From Lachnospiraceae bacterium (GTDB lineage Bacteria > Bacillota > Clostridia > Lachnospirales > Lachnospiraceae), in assembly GCA_029224965.1 (NCBI GenBank), contig JAQXVO010000020.1, forward strand, positions 152,546 through 216,545: 64,000 nucleotides of DNA, read 5' to 3'. The notes under the pieces are model-generated. The model did not search any database and was not told the DNA's origin. It saw only the letters and a list, made by a program, of their open reading frames with translations. Both the position numbers and the translations under genes were made by a program. Positions within the stretch are counted from its first letter, which is position 1. The number at the start of each line of letters is the position of its first letter. Below, piece after piece: positions 51,748-61,281 of this stretch.

Positions 51748-51826
51748 AAAAAAAGACCCCGGAATTTCTCTTCCGATTTTCTGTAAGATACAGAAGATTG
51801 GAAAAGAAATTCCGGGGTCTTTTCAG
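51748..51826. terminator. Bidirectional terminator after the YhgE/Pip trio
   Basis: AAAAGACCCCGGAATTTCT and its complement (51751-51769 with 51804-51823) form a very long stem whose arms begin with A-runs and end with T-runs. It can end the trio on the plus strand and the small gene at 51842 on the minus strand. Confidence 0.88.
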
Positions 51827-51841
51827 GTTTCATCCCTAGAA

Positions 51842-52048
51842 TTATTTGTGGATACGATGCAGCCGTCTGGTGATAATTCCCATGTCATGACGAACATCGC
51901 TGGCTTTTTCATCAATCCGGCGGCTAGTCTTAATGAACATATCCTGAAGAACAGGGTTACGCATATCGATACCAGATGTCAGGCTATGATCCTCAAGACC
52001 ATATTCACGAGCTTCCTCGGGGCTGATCTCATTTGTAAATCTCATCAT
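51842..52048 (-). CDS. Small hypothetical protein
   Basis: A 68-residue hydrophilic protein that I do not recognise. It has a clear AGGAGG site 8 to 13 bp upstream of two consecutive ATG codons and a bidirectional terminator downstream, which supports a real gene. The C-terminal third is basic (RHDMGIITRRLHRIHK). No domain or membrane segment is visible. Confidence 0.6.
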   Translation of the reverse strand: MMRFTNEISPEEAREYGLEDHSLTSGIDMRNPVLQDMFIKTSRRIDEKASDVRHDMGIITRRLHRIHK

Positions 52049-52240
52049 TAGACTTACCTCCTTCTGTATACATATTATAACACCCTGCTAAATTTTGTAT
52101 ACTGAAAGGATTTTAAGGGACAATTGACAAAAATTTACGCCAATGCGGTGAAGTGTCAGAAAGTTATGGTTATTGTTTGAGCCAGATCAAATGTATGCTC
52201 TCCCCTGAGCCGTCCGTCAGGCCTGTCTCTTATCAATAAT

Positions 52241-53659
52241 TTAGATAATCTTGTGTCTGAGCCAACGGCCGCTGAAATAGCGCCAGGTATAAACAGCTGC
52301 CCTGACTGCCCAGTCCAGAACCTGGCCATACCAGACGGCAATCGGTCCGAAGCCGAAGACCCGGATCAGAAGAGTTACCAGAAGCACTCTAGCCGTCCAC
52401 ATGGATATGGTTGAAAAGATCATGGAGAAACGCACATCTCCGGCTGCCCGGAAGCCGTAGGCCGGGATAAAGGCCGGCGTCCAGACCAGGATTTTCATAA
52501 TGGTAATAAAGTTCATCATGGATATGACCATGACAGAACTGGCCCTCTCCATGCCGGACAGGAAAAGAATGGGACCGGTCAGGGCCCGGATCAGAAGGCA
52601 TCCCGCAATCATAACGAAAAAGGAATAGAAGGTCAGCTTGATAATATAGTACTTGGCCTCTTCCGTCCGGCCGGCTCCCAGGGTCTGACCGACAATGGTC
52701 ATAAGACCGATTCCAATACCGATGGCCGCAATGCCATTCAGATTTTCCAGGATAATGGCCATGGCCTGGGCTGCAATGGCAGCCGTACCCAGAGTCGAAA
52801 CGCTGGACTGGATAGCCAGCTTGCCGAACTGAAACATACCGTTCTCGATGCCGGATGGGATGCCGATGGCCAGAATGCGTCGGATCATGGGAAGGTCCGG
52901 CCTTACATGCAGAAGATCCTTCAGTACAATGGGCTGACGCGGCTTATGGAGGAAATAAAGCATGACAACTGCGATAAAAATCCGGGACAGCAGTGTCGAC
53001 AGAGCCGCTCCGAAGACACCCCAGTGGAAGGCGAAAATGTAGACCGCATTTCCAATGATATTCATGACATTTCCAATGACAGAAATCGTAAGGGGAAAAC
53101 GGCTGTTGCCGCCGGCCCGATAGAAGGCAGCGCAGGCCTGATAGATGGCCAGGAAGGGGAAGGAAATGCCTGTCACAAGGAAGTAGATCTGAGCATTCTT
53201 CATAACAGCAGGCTCTACCTTTCCGAAGACCAGGTGAAGGATAGGCAGCCGGAAGAGGACGCAGATCAGGCCCAGAGCTGCTGAGATCAGGGTAATGGAA
53301 AGAAGGACCTCTTCGGCGGCATGATTGGCGCGTTTCAGGTCCTCATGGCCCAGATACTGGGAACAGATGATGGTGCCGCCGGTCGCCAGGGCGGTGAAGA
53401 TCTGGATCATCAGGACATTGATGGAGTCGGTCAGGGAGACCGCTGAGATCGCGGCGGAGCCGACACGGGTGACCATGAGAGAATCGGCCATGCCCATAAG
53501 ACTGGTCAGAAGCTGCTCTCCCATCAAAGGAATCAAAAGGGCCCAGATCTTCCGTCGGTCAAAAAGCAGGTGATTGAAATCGATGGCGGACCGATCATAT
53601 AATTTTCCTTCTATGCTTCTTATGCATCTTATGCGTTTTATGCGTCTGATCCCTTCCAA
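52241..53659 (-). CDS. MATE-family efflux transporter
   Basis: A membrane protein of up to 472 residues with about 12 helices in two MATE repeats. Motifs include LLTSLMGMADSLMVTRVGSAAISAVSL near residue 50, AFYRAGGNSRFPL near 150 and IGIGLMTIVGQTLGAGRTEEA near 300. The family exports drugs or metabolites with Na+ or H+. No ATG lies before the first helix. The TTG at 53659, with AGGGAG 7 bp upstream, is the best start I can find; it places an IR-rich N-terminus (IRRIKRIRCIRSIEG) coded by 9-bp repeats before the first helix. Confidence 0.85.
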   Translation of the reverse strand: MEGIRRIKRIRCIRSIEGKLYDRSAIDFNHLLFDRRKIWALLIPLMGEQLLTSLMGMADSLMVTRVGSAAISAVSLTDSINVLMIQIFTALATGGTIICSQYLGHEDLKRANHAAEEVLLSITLISAALGLICVLFRLPILHLVFGKVEPAVMKNAQIYFLVTGISFPFLAIYQACAAFYRAGGNSRFPLTISVIGNVMNIIGNAVYIFAFHWGVFGAALSTLLSRIFIAVVMLYFLHKPRQPIVLKDLLHVRPDLPMIRRILAIGIPSGIENGMFQFGKLAIQSSVSTLGTAAIAAQAMAIILENLNGIAAIGIGIGLMTIVGQTLGAGRTEEAKYYIIKLTFYSFFVMIAGCLLIRALTGPILFLSGMERASSVMVISMMNFITIMKILVWTPAFIPAYGFRAAGDVRFSMIFSTISMWTARVLLVTLLIRVFGFGPIAVWYGQVLDWAVRAAVYTWRYFSGRWLRHKII

Positions 53660-53740
53660 ATCCGATCTCCCTGGAATGATTCCCGTGTTTCTCTTGATTC
53701 TGCAAGTATTCCTTTTATTTCTGCAGGTATTCCCTCCGGC

Positions 53741-54001
53741 TTATTTACAATGCTCGCTCTGCCATTTTTTGGCATAAGGATGCTCGAAATTCACTTTCTC
53801 TCCGCGGCTTTCGATCATTGATACAGCCCGCAAGATCATGGCATCGGTTTCTTCCAGGGTCCGGTAATCTTCATCAAAGAAAACCTCCTTAATGGTGCAG
53901 GTTCCTTCACTGGTTTCCGGAAAGGAAATTTCTGCAATCACCTTGCCGTTTTCATCCTTCCGGTAAATGCGATGGGGTAATTCGATCCATTCTTCTGTCA
54001 T
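53741..54001 (-). CDS. Mini-GNAT acetyltransferase-like protein (YjdJ/NATD1 type)
   Basis: An 86-residue protein matching the short GCN5-related family of about 90 residues. GKVIAEISFPET, CTIKEVFFDEDYRTLEETDAMILRAV and the closing FEHPYAKKWQSEH (the family's C-x-x-x-P-YA-x-x-W-x-x-x-H region) are visible. The acetyl-CoA loop normally rich in Gly is reduced (YRTLEETD), so catalysis is uncertain. I chose the ATG at 54001 because the longer frame has no better ribosome site. It follows the DUF438 gene, separated by a terminator. Confidence 0.72.
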   Translation of the reverse strand: MTEEWIELPHRIYRKDENGKVIAEISFPETSEGTCTIKEVFFDEDYRTLEETDAMILRAVSMIESRGEKVNFEHPYAKKWQSEHCK

Positions 54002-54031
54002 GCAGCCTGCCTCTTTCTGAAACCTGAATTT

Positions 54032-54063
54032 AAAAACTCCCACGGGGATTGCCCGCGGGAGTA
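54032..54063 (-). terminator. Terminator of the DUF438 gene
   Basis: ACTCCC-CGGG with CCCG-GGGAGT (54036-54062) forms a hairpin followed on the minus strand by TTTTTAAA. Confidence 0.82.
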
Positions 54064-54187
54064 TATCATCTGGTGCAACCTAAAAAGCATACACCTTTTT
54101 AAAGATTTCGTAAACTGCAGGAGGGAACCGGCAGCTGACGTTCCATTCTCACTTCTTTAGAAAACCTGCATCCGGATTTACGGGGTC

Positions 54188-55927
54188 TTAAAAATTTTCT
54201 TCCTTGTAGTGCTTCTCGATCTGGTCCATAACCTGTACCACTTCCATGGTTCCAACATAATCGCCCTTATCATCACGGACTGCCATATAGCGGACCAGAG
54301 CAGGCTGACCATTCTTCTTCATCCAGATGTCCTCGGAATCCCGGACTCCAGCCTTCAGATCCTCGATGACCGCACGGACCATAGGCTCGATTTTGGCCGG
54401 ATGGCAGAAGTAAACCTCACGGTCAATGGCAGCATCCGGACGCTTGAAGAGCTTTTTCTCCTTCTGCTGGTTAAAGTAGCGGTTGGTATCATCCTCATCG
54501 ATAAAGGTGATCTCCAGAGGAATGGTATTCAGCATGGCATTGAGCTGATAGGGAGTCAGATGGCCGACCGGGAAGCGGACCTCATCTCCCTCGATGGAAG
54601 GCTCGGGGCGCTTGAGATCAGAAGCCTCATCCCAGATGGGGAAAGCCTCGGTGAAGCAGGGATCGTAATCCTGGAGATCCCGGGAAATACCCTTCCACTC
54701 GTCCTCGGTAAAGAAGTTTGCACACATGGGAAGGAGAATGTTCTTTTCCTTGTAGAGCATCTCCTCAGCACGAGTCAGGACCTGGTCAGCGCGATCATAC
54801 CACTTGTCCTGACGGTCTTCCTTTGGCGTGCCGGCCGCCAGATAGCGGAACTCGTCACGGATCTCATCATCCACACCCCACATGACGTTTGAGGGGCCGG
54901 AGACATCGTATTTGGAAGCCAGAAGGGGATAGAGGAGATCACCCTTCTTGGAATAATGGAGGGCAATGCGGCGATCGGTCTTCAGTTCTTCAAGCAGTTT
55001 CTGATTTCCCTCTTCGCTCTTCATTTTCCGAGCCGCTTCCAGAGCTTCTCTGGACTTCTTCAGCTGCTTTTCAATGGCCTTGTTCTCCTGAGCGAAAACA
55101 TAGACCGGATGGTTGACGGTGTAGGAAAGACGGACTGCTTCCCTCTTCTTGGCATCCTTATCCACGGTCTTTACAATGGTCGGAGCTTCTGCGCCCTGGC
55201 CGGCAGCCTCGGCACTTTGTCCGGCAGTTTCCTTATCCTGCGCGGCTGCCTCTGCCCGGGCCCTGGACGCCTCGACTTCCTTCTCGGCATTCTCAATCTG
55301 CTCTTCTCTGGTTGCACCATGGAAAAGAGCCGAATGAATATCGCAGAGAGACTGAACCTTTGCCACCGGCATACCGCTGTTAATCATGGCCTGCTCGGCT
55401 TTTACGATCTCGACTGCCTCGACATCCTTGAAGTTCTTTACGAAGTCAGCCCGTACCGACTCCAGATCCTCTCCATTGGACAGGCGCTCGATGTAGGAAC
55501 GGATCAGAGCCTCCCGCTCGGTTTCAGACAGGCCTTCCGGATTCTTTGTGGAGGCTGCTGTACCGAAAGTTTCTTCCTCTGCAGCCTTGACATCGGAATT
55601 CTCTGTCGTCTGCTCAGTTTTCTGACCATCTGCTGCATTTGTTTCAGATACAGACTTGGCATCAGAAGCATCTGCCTTCTTCTTGGTAAAACCAGGCCGA
55701 TTTCCGGTCGGTTCGAAGCCGGCATCCTCCAGCTTCCGTAGAACTTCCGGAATATTGAATCCCTTGATCAGGCATCCCTTGGGGATGGTCATGATCTTAC
55801 CAACGGTATTTAAGGCCATGGGCTTTGCCATATCCTTGAAGCCGATTTCTACCATTACATCCTTTAATTCCGGATACTGCTTTACCAGTTCATAAACACT
55901 CTTACCGAGATCCAAGGGCTTTGCCAT
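54188..55927 (-). CDS. DUF438/hemerythrin-like/PAS sensor protein
   Basis: A 579-residue cytosolic protein. Residues 1-75 look like DUF1858 (VYELVKQYPELKDVMVEIGF, NIPEVLRKLEDAGFE), followed by a low-complexity linker. DUF438 occupies about 130-205 (ALIRSYIERLSNGEDLESVR, SLCDIHSALFHGA). An Ala/Glu-rich linker precedes a hemerythrin-like segment (NHPVYVFAQENKAIE to VMWGVDDEIRDEFRYLA, about 262-375), and a PAS domain ends the protein (LNTIPLEITFIDEDDTNRYFNQ). In the family the segment reads roughly HYxRKENLLFPYLE; here it is HYSKKGDLLYPLLAS, so usual acidic ligands seem changed. The start has AGGAGG. Its role as a metal or redox sensor is inferred. Confidence 0.82.
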   Translation of the reverse strand: MAKPLDLGKSVYELVKQYPELKDVMVEIGFKDMAKPMALNTVGKIMTIPKGCLIKGFNIPEVLRKLEDAGFEPTGNRPGFTKKKADASDAKSVSETNAADGQKTEQTTENSDVKAAEEETFGTAASTKNPEGLSETEREALIRSYIERLSNGEDLESVRADFVKNFKDVEAVEIVKAEQAMINSGMPVAKVQSLCDIHSALFHGATREEQIENAEKEVEASRARAEAAAQDKETAGQSAEAAGQGAEAPTIVKTVDKDAKKREAVRLSYTVNHPVYVFAQENKAIEKQLKKSREALEAARKMKSEEGNQKLLEELKTDRRIALHYSKKGDLLYPLLASKYDVSGPSNVMWGVDDEIRDEFRYLAAGTPKEDRQDKWYDRADQVLTRAEEMLYKEKNILLPMCANFFTEDEWKGISRDLQDYDPCFTEAFPIWDEASDLKRPEPSIEGDEVRFPVGHLTPYQLNAMLNTIPLEITFIDEDDTNRYFNQQKEKKLFKRPDAAIDREVYFCHPAKIEPMVRAVIEDLKAGVRDSEDIWMKKNGQPALVRYMAVRDDKGDYVGTMEVVQVMDQIEKHYKEENF

Positions 55928-56005
55928 AACTTACCTCCTGCGTCTGTTTTCGACAATCTATATCTCATCTCTAGAGAATTTCATTTCTTTCTTAACTGTA
56001 AGAGG

Positions 56006-56020
56006 AGTATAACACAGGCC
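56006..56020 (-). promoter_or_regulatory. Extended -10 promoter of the DUF438 gene
   Basis: On the minus strand TG-T-TATACT (TATACT at 56011-56006) forms an extended -10 about 80 bp before the start codon. No good -35 is visible. Confidence 0.4.
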
Positions 56021-56190
56021 CATTTCCCTGTTTGTTTGATTTCCAACGGAAACAGGAATTTTCGGAAAGAATTCAATATTTAATTTTTGACGGGTCCTTC
56101 TTCTTTTCTTTCCTGAATCAAAGACACTGTAAGATCTCTTTCCGGCTGAAGTTCTCCATATTTTTTTACTCAGTGTTCTGCATAAGTTCA

Positions 56191-59100
56191 TCAGGCTGCA
56201 TTTGCATTAATCTGTTCGATAACTTTCCGAATACCCATCCACACATTCAGGTCCGGGAAGATCTCTACTATGCTGCCTTGATCTGTAAATGGTGCTTCCT
56301 GTAGTACTGAGAGGTCTTTCATCATTCCATTATGGACAATGTACTCAACGATCTGATTGACGAAATAAATCTGACGGCTGTCCAGATTGACATCATTCAG
56401 ATAAGCTGAGAATGCCTCCTTTGCCGCATTCATATCAAGTCCGACGATACTTCGGACAAACTCACCCAGCGGTTTATCCCCATATTCCTGTTCATACTCT
56501 TCCTTGGTGCCGACCTCACTCCAGAGCACTTTTTCCAGATTCCCGATGTCGTTTGCTGTTAATGGCTTGTTGGTTTTCAGCTTTGCAATCGTGATCATAT
56601 CCTGATGTGTTCGGACGTAGTATTCAGCCTTTGCCTTGTAATTGGCAAGCTCCCCATAATCCAGTTCGGATTCGTGGACCTCCGTGTTCAGAATATTATC
56701 CGTAAAATGCGTATCGTACCGCACGGATTTCGTTTGTATGTAGACCATCAGGTCACGCAGCTCCTGGCGAATTTTTTCGAACTCATCAATACCTGCATTC
56801 TCCAGGTAATCCGTATGGAGAATCTGTCGTATCAGTTCGGATTTTCCCTGAATTACCGGAATATTGGCAATATCAGCCAGTGCTCTGACATGTTTTATGA
56901 GATCCTTCCTGGCTCTGGCATACTTTTCTCCCGAAAGATAGGCCAGTTCTATTCCATACATCAGCGCATCAAAGCGGACTGCAGCAGCCGGATCCGGATC
57001 TGGCAGAATCAGCGGAGCAAGCTCATCCTGTACGATCAGAGTATCCTCATAAGACAACGATTGATACCCTTCCGGCTTGGAGTAAAGATCCACATACCTG
57101 ATATGCTGGCGAACAGCAAAATTCTCCCGGTTTAGTTCCGATACCTTGCTGCACATGACTTCGACAAGTTTATCTCGGTATGCTTTTAAATTCTGCGTCT
57201 GATTTTCCAATGTCTGCAGTTTATATGCTATCTGAAATTCCAGGTTGAAGACCGCGCCCTGCAGTGCAATCTGGTTGGCGGAAGGCTTTCCCTTGTTTAT
57301 CCGGAAGAACTCAAAGTTCCCGCAGAAATCAAAGATATAGAATTTGTCTTTATCCCTGCCGTCTATAAGTCCAGGGCAAAGTCTTGTTCCACGGCCGATC
57401 ATCTGCCAGAACTTCGCCTTGCTCATAACCTTCTTGAAAAAGACGAGATTCAGAATCTCCGGCACATCAATACCCGTATCCAGCATATCAACCGAAATAG
57501 CTATCTGCGGCAGTTTCTGCGGATCACTAAACTCGTCAATTGCACTCTGTGCATAGTTGATCCGGTTATCGATCACCTTGGCAAAATCATTCGGCAGATG
57601 CGGGTATTCCTTATGAAACACCTCAAGAATCTTCTCTGCATGGGCATGATTTTTGGCAAATATAATTGTCTTGCCAATCTTTTCGCCGTAGTCGATCTTC
57701 AGGCCCTGCGTCATTACTGTCTGAAGGACTTTTCGAATCGTATCTTCATTAAAGATCCAGGTATTTAAAGCGGAAGATCCAATAGAATCCGGAAGACTTC
57801 CATCCTCTTCGATAAAATCTTGCTCGTATTCTTCCTTTTCCTCATCCGACAGTTCATCGTAAACGATACCCTGATCAATGAATTTCAGCTTGGTCTCAAC
57901 AGACTGAAAATCCACCAGATATCCATCCTTCACCGCCTGTGCAAGCTCATAACCGTAAGTCGGGACACCGTTTTCCAGCTCAAAGACCTCGTATGTATTC
58001 TTATCGATCTCGTCTTTCGGTGTTGCAGTCAGACCGACAAGCGGTGCATCGAAGTAATTGAAGATATCTTTGTATTTATTGTAGATGGAGCGGTGTGCCT
58101 CATCACAGATGACAAGATCGAAATGGCCGCAGGAGAAGATCTTTCCTTCTTCATCTTTCGCTTCATCGATCAGATTGAACATGGTCTGATAAGTAGAAAA
58201 GATACAGTGTGCCCCGTAATTATCTTTTTCTTCTGTAATATTGCTGCAGGAAAGATCAGGAAGAAGATTCACAAAATTCCGCTTTGCCTGCACAACGAGT
58301 GAAGTTCTGTCTGCGAGGAAAAGAATATTACGGATCCAGCCGGCATTCATCAGCACTTTACACAGAGCGATAACGGTTCTTGTTTTTCCGGAACCGGTCG
58401 CCATGACAAGCAGGGCTTTCCGGCGGTTCTTGTTGTCAAAGCTGTCGCAGACTGCTTTAATCGCAGCTTCCTGATAGTACCGTCCTGCAATCTGCTTATC
58501 GACAACCACATTTCGAAGACTTGTCCGCATGGACAGAAGATTAAACCATTTCTCCAGATCGCGTTTTGACCAGATTGCTGCGCACTGCCGTTCCGGATAC
58601 TGTCCGTCGACAATTCTTGTATCAAAACCATTCGTCAGGAATACAACCGGCCGCCTGTGATACTGCTCCTCCAGAATATCTGCATATAGTTTTGCCTGCT
58701 GACGTCCTTTGGAAACATCTACGCAGGTACGTTTTGCTTCAATGACTGCCAGCGGACGATGCGCATCATCATAAAGCACATAGTCAGCATATCCCGTACC
58801 GGAAGCATTTGGCATGCCCTTAAGTTCAACTTCATTCAGCCAATCTCTGCCCTCTACCCAGCCGGCATCAACGAGCATGGAATCAATGTATATCTTTCTG
58901 GTCTTAAATTCAGAGAGATCCAGCGGCTTTGTAACATAGCCCGGAGCCTGCTCTTCCCGGCGCTTTGTCAGTTCTTCTTTCAGTGCTTTATTTTCTGCAA
59001 TCAGCGCTTTCAGATCAACCTCAGCAGCAGCTGATGACTTTTCAGAATCCGCTGCAGCTTCAGGTTTCTGTGCAGATTGTTCCACTAATGATTCATCATA

Positions 59101-59499
59101 CTTATGCTCATGATAATTATTACCATAGCAATAAGAGACGAAATCCATGAAGAGGAAGAGATTCTTCAGACATAGTTTGGCCTGGTCCAGCGTTGCCGCT
59201 TTTCCGCTATGTGCTAGCTGATTTCCCATACGCCGGATAAAATCAAGCCGTTGCCAGAGCTTGTCATCCATCAGATCTTTGAATTCTTCCGTATGAAGGA
59301 GTGTAACCAGCGTGTCCTGATATGGCATGACGAGTGCCTTATCTACGGAGTACATCCATTTAATGGCAAATTCCATTGCCCGCCGGCAATTGATGATGCT
59401 GGCAGACGGATCTATCATCGCGATCTTCTCTGCCGATATTGCTACCGGTGCAAATCTATGGAATTGTGGCTCAGAGTTCAGATAGTCGAAATTCGTCAT
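56191..59499 (-). CDS. hsdR: Type I restriction enzyme, R subunit
   Basis: A 1102-residue restriction and translocase subunit. Residues about 1-130 match DUF4145 (CRRAMEFAIKWMYSVD, LDFIRRMGNQLAHSG). The nuclease domain has DYVLYDDAHRPLAVIEAKRT (the D...ExK pattern, about 240-255). The helicase motor shows MATGSGKTRTVIAL (Walker A), CDEAHRSIYNKYKD (DEAH), VGLTATP, and IGRGTRLCPG (motif VI). With HsdM and HsdS it would cut unmodified DNA. The start has GGAGGGCGGAG. It is downstream of the hsdS cassettes; no hsdM gene is in the window. Confidence 0.93.
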   Translation of the reverse strand: MTNFDYLNSEPQFHRFAPVAISAEKIAMIDPSASIINCRRAMEFAIKWMYSVDKALVMPYQDTLVTLLHTEEFKDLMDDKLWQRLDFIRRMGNQLAHSGKAATLDQAKLCLKNLFLFMDFVSYCYGNNYHEHKYDESLVEQSAQKPEAAADSEKSSAAAEVDLKALIAENKALKEELTKRREEQAPGYVTKPLDLSEFKTRKIYIDSMLVDAGWVEGRDWLNEVELKGMPNASGTGYADYVLYDDAHRPLAVIEAKRTCVDVSKGRQQAKLYADILEEQYHRRPVVFLTNGFDTRIVDGQYPERQCAAIWSKRDLEKWFNLLSMRTSLRNVVVDKQIAGRYYQEAAIKAVCDSFDNKNRRKALLVMATGSGKTRTVIALCKVLMNAGWIRNILFLADRTSLVVQAKRNFVNLLPDLSCSNITEEKDNYGAHCIFSTYQTMFNLIDEAKDEEGKIFSCGHFDLVICDEAHRSIYNKYKDIFNYFDAPLVGLTATPKDEIDKNTYEVFELENGVPTYGYELAQAVKDGYLVDFQSVETKLKFIDQGIVYDELSDEEKEEYEQDFIEEDGSLPDSIGSSALNTWIFNEDTIRKVLQTVMTQGLKIDYGEKIGKTIIFAKNHAHAEKILEVFHKEYPHLPNDFAKVIDNRINYAQSAIDEFSDPQKLPQIAISVDMLDTGIDVPEILNLVFFKKVMSKAKFWQMIGRGTRLCPGLIDGRDKDKFYIFDFCGNFEFFRINKGKPSANQIALQGAVFNLEFQIAYKLQTLENQTQNLKAYRDKLVEVMCSKVSELNRENFAVRQHIRYVDLYSKPEGYQSLSYEDTLIVQDELAPLILPDPDPAAAVRFDALMYGIELAYLSGEKYARARKDLIKHVRALADIANIPVIQGKSELIRQILHTDYLENAGIDEFEKIRQELRDLMVYIQTKSVRYDTHFTDNILNTEVHESELDYGELANYKAKAEYYVRTHQDMITIAKLKTNKPLTANDIGNLEKVLWSEVGTKEEYEQEYGDKPLGEFVRSIVGLDMNAAKEAFSAYLNDVNLDSRQIYFVNQIVEYIVHNGMMKDLSVLQEAPFTDQGSIVEIFPDLNVWMGIRKVIEQINANAA

Positions 59500-59692
59500 A
59501 TGCTCCGCCCTCCATTGTTAACCATGCAGACATGCCTGATTATTATTTTATATCTGCCCATGCTATAAAGTGATTTACCGTTCTCGTCGATCAACCCACT
59601 TCAATTTCCCTGATACCTCTATTGTAGTCAAAAAATATTTATATAAAAGGGATTCGTTACTAACTGTGCCTCACGAATTACTTTTCTAATAT

Positions 59693-59716
59693 CAAGTTTG
59701 GATTTGTCGACCTGTT
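59693..59716. repeat. hsdS repeat B, copy 1
   Basis: A 24-bp sequence containing AAGTTTGGATTTGTCGAC, repeated in the same orientation at 61350-61373 with one mismatch. It marks the distal end of the recognition domain and codes for QVDKSKLxI. Confidence 0.9.
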
Positions 59717-60225
59717 GAACAAAATTAGTAAAACTTTCTTGCATATATTTTGGAGGTAAATCGACTTCCAATTCTTTCAGCTGGAATATTTTAAACTCTG
59801 CAAATGTTGAGCCTGATCCCAATTTTGGATATTCAATTTCAGTGCGGATTTTCATGTAATATTGCAGATACTTGGGATTAAAAATGTCTCTATTTGGAGA
59901 AATACAGAGGACTCGACCATCTTTGTAATAAAATGGCTTCTCAGTATTGACCATCCATACCTGTCCCTTATTGCAAATGGAAGGCATCAATAGATCCCCA
60001 ACCATCGGCTTTGACTCATCGCTTGCTAATTCGTTATACTTTTTTTCTGTAATATAAAACGGATCTTGGGGAATTTCGCCTTCCGCCAATATTCCAATCT
60101 CTGTACCTCTGAAAAAAGGCACTCCCTTTTCAACGAATTCAGTTGTAAACACACGATGACTCGACTTTACACAAGCAACATTTCCAAGCTTATCCGTCGG
60201 ATATCGTTGTCCAGGTGTTGCTGGG

Positions 60226-60251
60226 TCTCCAAACATCTCGACAAATCGGGC
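60226..60251. repeat. hsdS repeat A, copy 1
   Basis: A 26-bp sequence containing AAACATCTCGACAAATCGGG, identical to 61898-61923 and in the same orientation. It codes for ARFVEMFGD at the central conserved region of HsdS. Confidence 0.92.
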
Positions 60252-60261
60252 TGTCAAGCAC

Positions 60262-61245
60262 TCACGCAATGTACTTTTGATGCGACAGCTTGACATTTGT
60301 CTGGTTAACAATGGCATATTCCATAGTGGTATCAATTTGCGAATGTCCAAGCAGCTTCTGCACTTGTTCGATCGCCATTCCTTTATCTATTGCCCGAGTA
60401 GCCATGGTTCGCCGAAATTTATGTGGGTGAATCTTTGCAAGTCCTACGTCTAGCCCTAAACGCCGTATTCTTTGTTCTACGCCTCTGATTTGCAGTCTGT
60501 CGTGCGGAGCATCCAATGTCACAAATAATGCAGGGTTATCATCCGTGCGGCTCTCAAGATAATTTTGAATATGTATCTTGGCTTTTGCATCAAAATATAC
60601 TTTTCTCTCTTTATCACCCTTGCCATATACAACGCATTCCCGCTGCTCCATGTTAAGGTCTGCAATATTCAGATTTACCAGTTCTCCGACACGAATACCA
60701 GTTGAATATAAAAAATCCACAATTGCAAGATCACGAGGCGTTTTACAATGATCCCGAATTCTTTCGATTGCTTCGTCTGAAATTACTTCCTTGACAGCTT
60801 TCTTTGTCTTTACTTTATGAATACGCCGCATCGGGCTCTTCAGAATATAGTCTTCCTCCTCAAGCCATGAGAAAAAACTCGAAAGATTCCGTCGTATGTT
60901 ATCGATGGTTGCTTTTCCGCAGTTATTAATTTTCTGATAATCTACTAGATACGATCGAATTTCATCCGTAGTGATCTTTCGAACAGGTATCTTTATACTC
61001 TTAAATAGATGTTCTATTGTCACACGATAATATTTGATCGTTCTGTTAGAGCAGCCTTCGATTTTCTTTGCATCAAGAAACAGCTTTACATATTCTCCGT
61101 TCTCGATGTCTTTCTTTCTAGGTTCATTCTCAGCAAATCTTCGGATCATAACTTCCTGAAGCTTTTTCAATTGTGCAATACTGAGAAATTCAGCCATTTC
61201 ATTTAGTACGCCTGCTATTTTTTCTTCCATGTTGGTACCTTTCAT
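60262..61245 (-). CDS. Tyrosine recombinase of the hsdS locus
   Basis: A 327-residue XerC/D-like site-specific recombinase. The N-terminal core-binding domain (YVKLFLDAKKIEGCSNRTIKYY) is followed by the catalytic domain with Arg in STGIRVGELVNL, Lys in GKGDKERKV, H-x-x-R in HPHKFRRTMATRA, His in LLGHSQIDTT and the nucleophile Tyr in MEYAIVN. I chose the ATG at 61245 (GAAGGAT upstream) over a GTG 15 bp earlier. It lies between the complete hsdS and the silent hsdS half, ending 10 bp before repeat A, so it most likely catalyses hsdS cassette exchange. Confidence 0.88.
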   Translation of the reverse strand: MKGTNMEEKIAGVLNEMAEFLSIAQLKKLQEVMIRRFAENEPRKKDIENGEYVKLFLDAKKIEGCSNRTIKYYRVTIEHLFKSIKIPVRKITTDEIRSYLVDYQKINNCGKATIDNIRRNLSSFFSWLEEEDYILKSPMRRIHKVKTKKAVKEVISDEAIERIRDHCKTPRDLAIVDFLYSTGIRVGELVNLNIADLNMEQRECVVYGKGDKERKVYFDAKAKIHIQNYLESRTDDNPALFVTLDAPHDRLQIRGVEQRIRRLGLDVGLAKIHPHKFRRTMATRAIDKGMAIEQVQKLLGHSQIDTTMEYAIVNQTNVKLSHQKYIA

Positions 61246-61251
61246 ACCAAC
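61231..61251. promoter_or_regulatory. Inverted repeat over the recombinase start codon
   Basis: GTTGGTA and TACCAAC form a perfect 7-bp inverted repeat around the ATG at 61245. It could hide the start in an mRNA hairpin or be a binding site for the recombinase or another regulator. Confidence 0.5.
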
Positions 61252-61281
61252 ATCCTTCACCGGCTTATGCCATAAATAATA

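Larger units (their letters stand above)
59628..60259 (-). pseudogene. Silent hsdS half-cassette (second recognition domain)
   Basis: This frame encodes only the C-terminal half of an HsdS protein, from ARFVEMFGDP to FVQQVDKSKLDIRKVI, without the first target recognition domain, promoter or own start. It begins directly after the stop of the recombinase gene. Its ends match the second half of the full hsdS at 61282-62466 through a 26-bp and a 24-bp direct repeat, while the recognition part between them is different. It is therefore a stored alternative specificity cassette that could be joined to the 5' half of hsdS by recombination. Confidence 0.85.
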
